Shown piece by piece: positions 60,066 through 64,000 of a stretch of 64,000 bases of DNA. A model generated the notes under the pieces. That model was not told where the DNA came from, searched no databases, and was given only the letters and a program-made list of their open reading frames with translations. How positions within the stretch are numbered: the stretch's first letter is position 1; each line of letters starts with the position of its first letter. This DNA is from Lingula anatina (Eukaryota > Brachiopoda > Lingulata > Lingulida > Lingulidae), in assembly GCF_001039355.2 (NCBI RefSeq), contig NW_019775451.1:209682-273681 (forward strand), in the 5' to 3' direction. Made by a program: the position numbers and the translations under genes.

Positions 60066-60157
60066 GCTTTACTAACTGTTGGCTTGTGTCACGTTAAACA
60101 GGTGTGTTTATTTGTTACGATTTGTTTACTTTGTTTGCACATTCGAGGTCAACCACC

Positions 60158-63100
60158 ATGGCGGTAACACTGACTAAAATCCTCTGCTTCGCCTTCCTGA
60201 ATCTGGGGATGGTGGTTAAAGCAGACATACGCATGTCAGCAGACGATTACTTGAACATGTGTATTAGCGTACCAAACGAGTATAGCAAGTCAAGGCCGTC
60301 GCCTGAACCGGGTCTGGAGGTAAAAATCACAGAGAGAGAGAGTAGAGAGAGAGAGAGAATGTTATTTATTAGGCCCTGGGCAACCACATTCACCTCTCAT
60401 TTGAATGGTTATCAGTGCATTTTGTGTAATTACATATCTTTGATTCGTTTTAATTGAGTATTATCTACAATACAGATGTTTTGATGACGTACAGCTATTT
60501 ATATTTTTGACATTTCCCAACCTTTGGCGGTCCAGGGGGTACAGTTTCCCCGTCCATGAAGTATAGCGGCATATCGATAACTTTTCAGATGTATTTGGTT
60601 CGTTTTAATTGCGTATAATCTACAATATAGATGTTTTGATGACGTGCAACTATTCATATTTTTGACATGTCCCAACCTTTGGTGGACCACAGTTTACCCC
60701 GTATAGCGGCAATTCTATAACTTCTCGGATATATGAACACGCAAGTGTTTGATCGGTGCCCCCCAATTACAAACAACGTAGACCGCCAAAACGGTTAACA
60801 ATGCTATAACTACACTAAAAACACAAAGGTAAAAAGCACAATACACTGTACCCGAGTTCATTGTAAACACAAAGCTGTGTAGTGTTTGCATACTGTACTT
60901 CCACTGGATAGTCATTGTATATTGTATTTATGCCAAAACGGATCATCTGAGTTTTTTTTTTTAATTCTTAGCGCGATCTCAGCAGAAATGATATATCTGA
61001 GCGAGACTAAATCTTAAGGGCCATGCCCAGACCCTATCGTACTAACTGTGGATCGATCTATCTCCAAGGAGATTTTCGCGAAATTGCAAACAACTTAAGC
61101 GCTTTAATTCCGTACTGAAGCTGCTAGGGGGTAATTAATTATCGTTTAGCAGCTTCAGTAGGCGTGTCAGACATCTAAGCTGCTTAAGCTGAAAGCAATT
61201 AAGCGAGAAACACCTCACAGATGGATTGATCCTGTTCGATCGATCCAGGTATGGGAACACAGTCTAAGACGCTGTCGGACCACTGACAGTTGATCTACTG
61301 TTAGATGAGGCTACAGGAGGGTCATTTTTCGCTATTTTTTTCGGTAACTTTGCGGACAAGCATTAATGTGCATAATTCAAACCGGTTTTTTACTGGCTAA
61401 ACAAAATGAAAAAAAATTAGGCTATTGTTCATTTGCTTGTGGACAATATATTTTCCCAATAGGGACAACACCCTCAAACCCTTTATTAAACAGTGTAAGG
61501 CGGCCATGGGGAATTGACGTATCGGGCATAGGGATGGAAAAAAGGGAAACAAGAAAAAGCACAAAAAATTCCGTATCCACCATTGCAATAAATGTCCGGT
61601 CTAGTTAAAAGGATAACAACTGTTCATTATGGCCAAAAATGAATTTTCCTGGGGTAAACAGTAATTTTTCCATACTTGCCAATGGTTAAGGGATCCATTT
61701 TAAAGTAAGTCCCTGTTTTTTTTTCTAAAAAATTGGTATAATTTGTAATGGTTTCTTAAGAGATTATTAAGAAGTATAGTCATCAATGGAAGTCACATGG
61801 ACTGATTGCAAACACATATTTAAGAATGATTGCTATAACTGCCGTTTTTGCGGTAAAATAGAATATATATATATTTCTATGAATTGTTTACAATGTATTT
61901 ATTGTGCAATATAGATTTCACACGAAGAGTTGTTATCCCTTTAATATTGCATCTGCATATTGTTGCAGTGCACTCGTTACCGAGACAGTTCCTGCTGCAG
62001 GCCAAATATGACCACAAGTTTCCTAGAAGACCATCAGTGGATGAACATGACGGATTATGGTCACTGTCCACAGAAACCGCGTCTGTCACCGGAGTGTGAA
62101 AGATTGAACCATGATGAAGTGTGCTTTTATGCTTGTTCACCCCACTCCGGGCCATGGATTGTGATAGGGGTAGGTCAAGCACGCGCGCACACACTCACAC
62201 ACACACACTGTATATTGCTATCTACATGATCAATCTATCTATCTTGTCTATTTCAATATTCAGGCACAAACACATACATACAGGTATTCTCCCTCTTTCT
62301 CTCTTTCTCTTCCTCTCTCTGACACAGACGAGCACACATGCTCACATCCATTTGTCTACCCCCATCACTTATTGCTAGATTTTTTTTTTAATATCCATTT
62401 CAGAACGGATACCCGTATAGTCACCGTTTGAAGAATCTCCCATTGTGTGCCAGCCAGTGTGACAAATGGTGGAACGCTTGCAAGGAGGAATACACGTGTC
62501 ACAGAAACTGGTTAACCGACCCTGCCTGGGACGCTAATGGTGAGCGACGTCTTTTCCAAACCAACACGCTACGTTGGGGTCCCGTGGCTTAATTTCCACG
62601 CTGTTGCGACGTTAAAACATGGCAGCAACGCGGTTTATGTATGTAGCCACGTGGCGCCAACGTGACGCATGTTAACGCTTGTAAGAGGTAGAGAACACAT
62701 CACTGATATTATCAGCATAAGACAAAAAATTAGTTGAATGTAAATTGTAAAAATAAATAGACCATTTATACTTCAGGCTGAAGACGAAATATTACTTAAC
62801 ATTTGTTGTAATGATATTGATGCAATTTGATAAAACCAAAATGGCAACCAACTACCAAATGATAATGCTTCCTAGTAAATTGGCTTAAAATTGGGTTTAA
62901 TTATTCCTTTCGCACACGCTGTAAAGCTCATTACATTTACAGTTCTTTTGCCGCTTAAGATATCAACACCGAAGCTATATTGTTTTTTTTTTTTTTGTTT
63001 TTTTTTTTTTTTGTTTTTGTTTTTTTTTCAATTCTCGGGCAGAACTTTTAACATGAAAATGGTAGATGTTAAAATGTTCGAATTCGCGTGAATTAACTTG

Positions 63101-63569
63101 TAATGATTACCAAGGCAAATCAAAACTGGTACGATTAAGCCCTCCCCTTTATAACGCTGTCTTACACGTTATTTTCGTATTGTGTAAAATGGTGGCCCAA
63201 GTTACCCTAGCCTATTCAAATAACAAACCTTGTCTTCAAAAATATTTTATTTCATGATGTTGCTTTTCAGGTATGAACATTTGCCCAAAGGACGCGGTGT
63301 GTAGGAAATACACTGAGATGTACACGTCAGCTGCTGATTTCTGCAACACCATATGGGATGGCGGATATCACGTGGTACCAGACACCGAATCCTGCATGGA
63401 GTTTAGTTTCGATCCAGCAAAACCAAATCCGAACATCCCTGTGTCTCGAGCCGCTGCCGAGAAAAAGGCAGCTGTGTCTGGGACTTCCGGACTCAAGATG
63501 TATCTCCCGTCAGGGCTTTTTGTTCTCTTTACGCTGTTCTTACTGTACACTGCCCCTCCACTGTTTTAG
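60158..63569 (+). CDS. Folate-receptor-like, predicted GPI-anchored, gene J
   Basis: Exons 60158-60319, 61969-62169, 62404-62539 and 63271-63569; 265 aa, all GT-AG and in phase. Signal peptide MAVTLTKILCFAFLNLGMVV with a good start context (ACCATGG). Exon 2 CTRYRDSSCC, two NMT sequons and YACSPHSGPW; exon 3 CASQCDKWWNAC; exon 4 ICPKDAVCRKY, EFSFDPAKPNPN and a hydrophobic C-terminus (GLFVLFTLFLLYTAPPLF) predicted to direct GPI attachment. It is the tandem duplicate of gene I. The ProCys before MEF in I is SerCys here; the Cys is kept. Intron 1 contains MITEs of both families. Expected at the cell surface; ligand not determined. Confidence 0.9.
61019..61264. mobile_element. MITE family 2 copy in intron 1 of gene J
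   Basis: A 246-bp foldback flanked by TAAG (61015-61018 and 61265-61268). Gene I has the empty site (ATCTTAAGGCGTTGTCGG, about 54853). Inner arms include GAAGCTGCTA and its complement. Confidence 0.82.
61606..61943. mobile_element. MITE family 1 copy in intron 1 of gene J
   Basis: Starts AAAAGGATAACAACTGTTCA and ends ACGAAGAGTTGTTATCCCTT. It finishes only about 25 bp before the exon 2 acceptor, so the element reaches the branch-point region. Confidence 0.78.
62540..63270. other. Intron 3 of gene J
   Basis: Similar to intron 3 of gene I. Contains an interrupted poly-T stretch (62983-63029). No other feature. Confidence 0.65.
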
Positions 63570-64000
63570 TTGTACAGTGTGTCTACCTGTATTATATAGC
63601 ATTTTTGGATTTAAAAGTCTTTTTCGCTTTAATCTTTATTTTATGAGTTTTTGAATGACATATTTAATCAATGAACATTGAAATTAAACTTTTGTAGTTG
63701 AAAAGCGTATATCTGCAGGTTAATTTTACTATGACAACAACCAATGGTCGAAAGGGAACAATTTGCTTATTGTTTCATTTCTGTTTTCACAGAATATTTG
63801 TTAACGAAAATCACCTCTGTCACTCGGACTGTTACGATTGTAGCTGAGAGTAACGCATCTAACGTGGCCCAAAAGTTATATTTCCATGTTCCTTTTGTTG
63901 ATCTATTTCCGACTGTTTCATGTCAGTGGACGTTTATTTTGAAGGTTTCACTCTATATATTGTGCTTTAACATTTTATGCATGTCAGCGTTTGGATATGT
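63570..64000. other. 3' flank of gene J
   Basis: Aligns with 57257-57690 after gene I, so the I/J duplication extends at least to the window end. No gene seen. Confidence 0.6.

Noticed and set aside
1-64000. CRISPR arrays, tRNA/rRNA genes, bacterial operons
   Set aside because: The regular repeats are minisatellites without spacers; no tRNA cloverleaf or rRNA was recognised by eye, and all genes have spliceosomal introns.

Overview
Eukaryotic, AT-rich, intron-containing genomic DNA, most likely from a marine invertebrate. The evidence is GT-AG introns, long TG, CT and AT microsatellites, many non-autonomous transposons, and the two gene families present. A lophotrochozoan (brachiopod or mollusc) would fit, but the sequence alone does not prove a taxon. 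No bacterial genes, operons, CRISPR arrays or tRNA/rRNA genes were seen.

The main content is a head-to-tail array, all on the + strand, of folate-receptor-family genes (the fold shared by folate receptors, riboflavin-binding protein and JUNO). Each gene has four coding exons with identical intron phases (0, 0, 1) and a 16-cysteine plan. Exon 1 encodes the signal peptide and first Cys, exon 2 the CPSFRE...CSPNLGPW block, exon 3 the CxxxCxxWWxxC block, and exon 4 the C-terminal block. I label the copies A (1526-5294), B (exon 1 only, 8486-8644), C (11401-14660), D (16599-19730), E (20594-24899), F (27831-30651), G (32845-35898), H (39967-43188), I (54081-57256) and J (60158-63569). A-H end in ...EEKATA or a close variant with no hydrophobic tail, so they are predicted to be secreted. 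I and J carry about 30 extra residues ending in a hydrophobic stretch typical of a GPI-anchor signal. A and G carry splice-site lesions. Four exon-sized relics show further decayed copies.

Between H and I, on the - strand, lies a carnosine synthase (CARNS1-like, ATP-grasp) gene. Eight coding exons join in phase from 49517 down to 44243 and encode about 908 aa. Its first coding exon is present twice (49410-49517 and 52677-52784). A second, 5'-truncated copy of its last exon lies at 37152-38252.

Two single-N positions (9153 and 38255) sit exactly at junctions of large direct duplications: 6244-9024 with 9154-11930, and 31114-38252 with 38256-45343. Both look like unmerged haplotypes joined end to end, or recent tandem duplications crossed by an assembly gap. 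Copies B/C and G/H, and the two CARNS last exons, may therefore be allelic pairs.

Repeats include a 36-bp minisatellite before six of the array units, an 8-bp-TSD (hAT-like) element in the promoters of B and C, another inverted-repeat element in intron 1 of E, two MITE families with paralogous empty sites, nested Harbinger-like elements in the CARNS 5' region, and microsatellites at conserved positions after exons 1 and 2.
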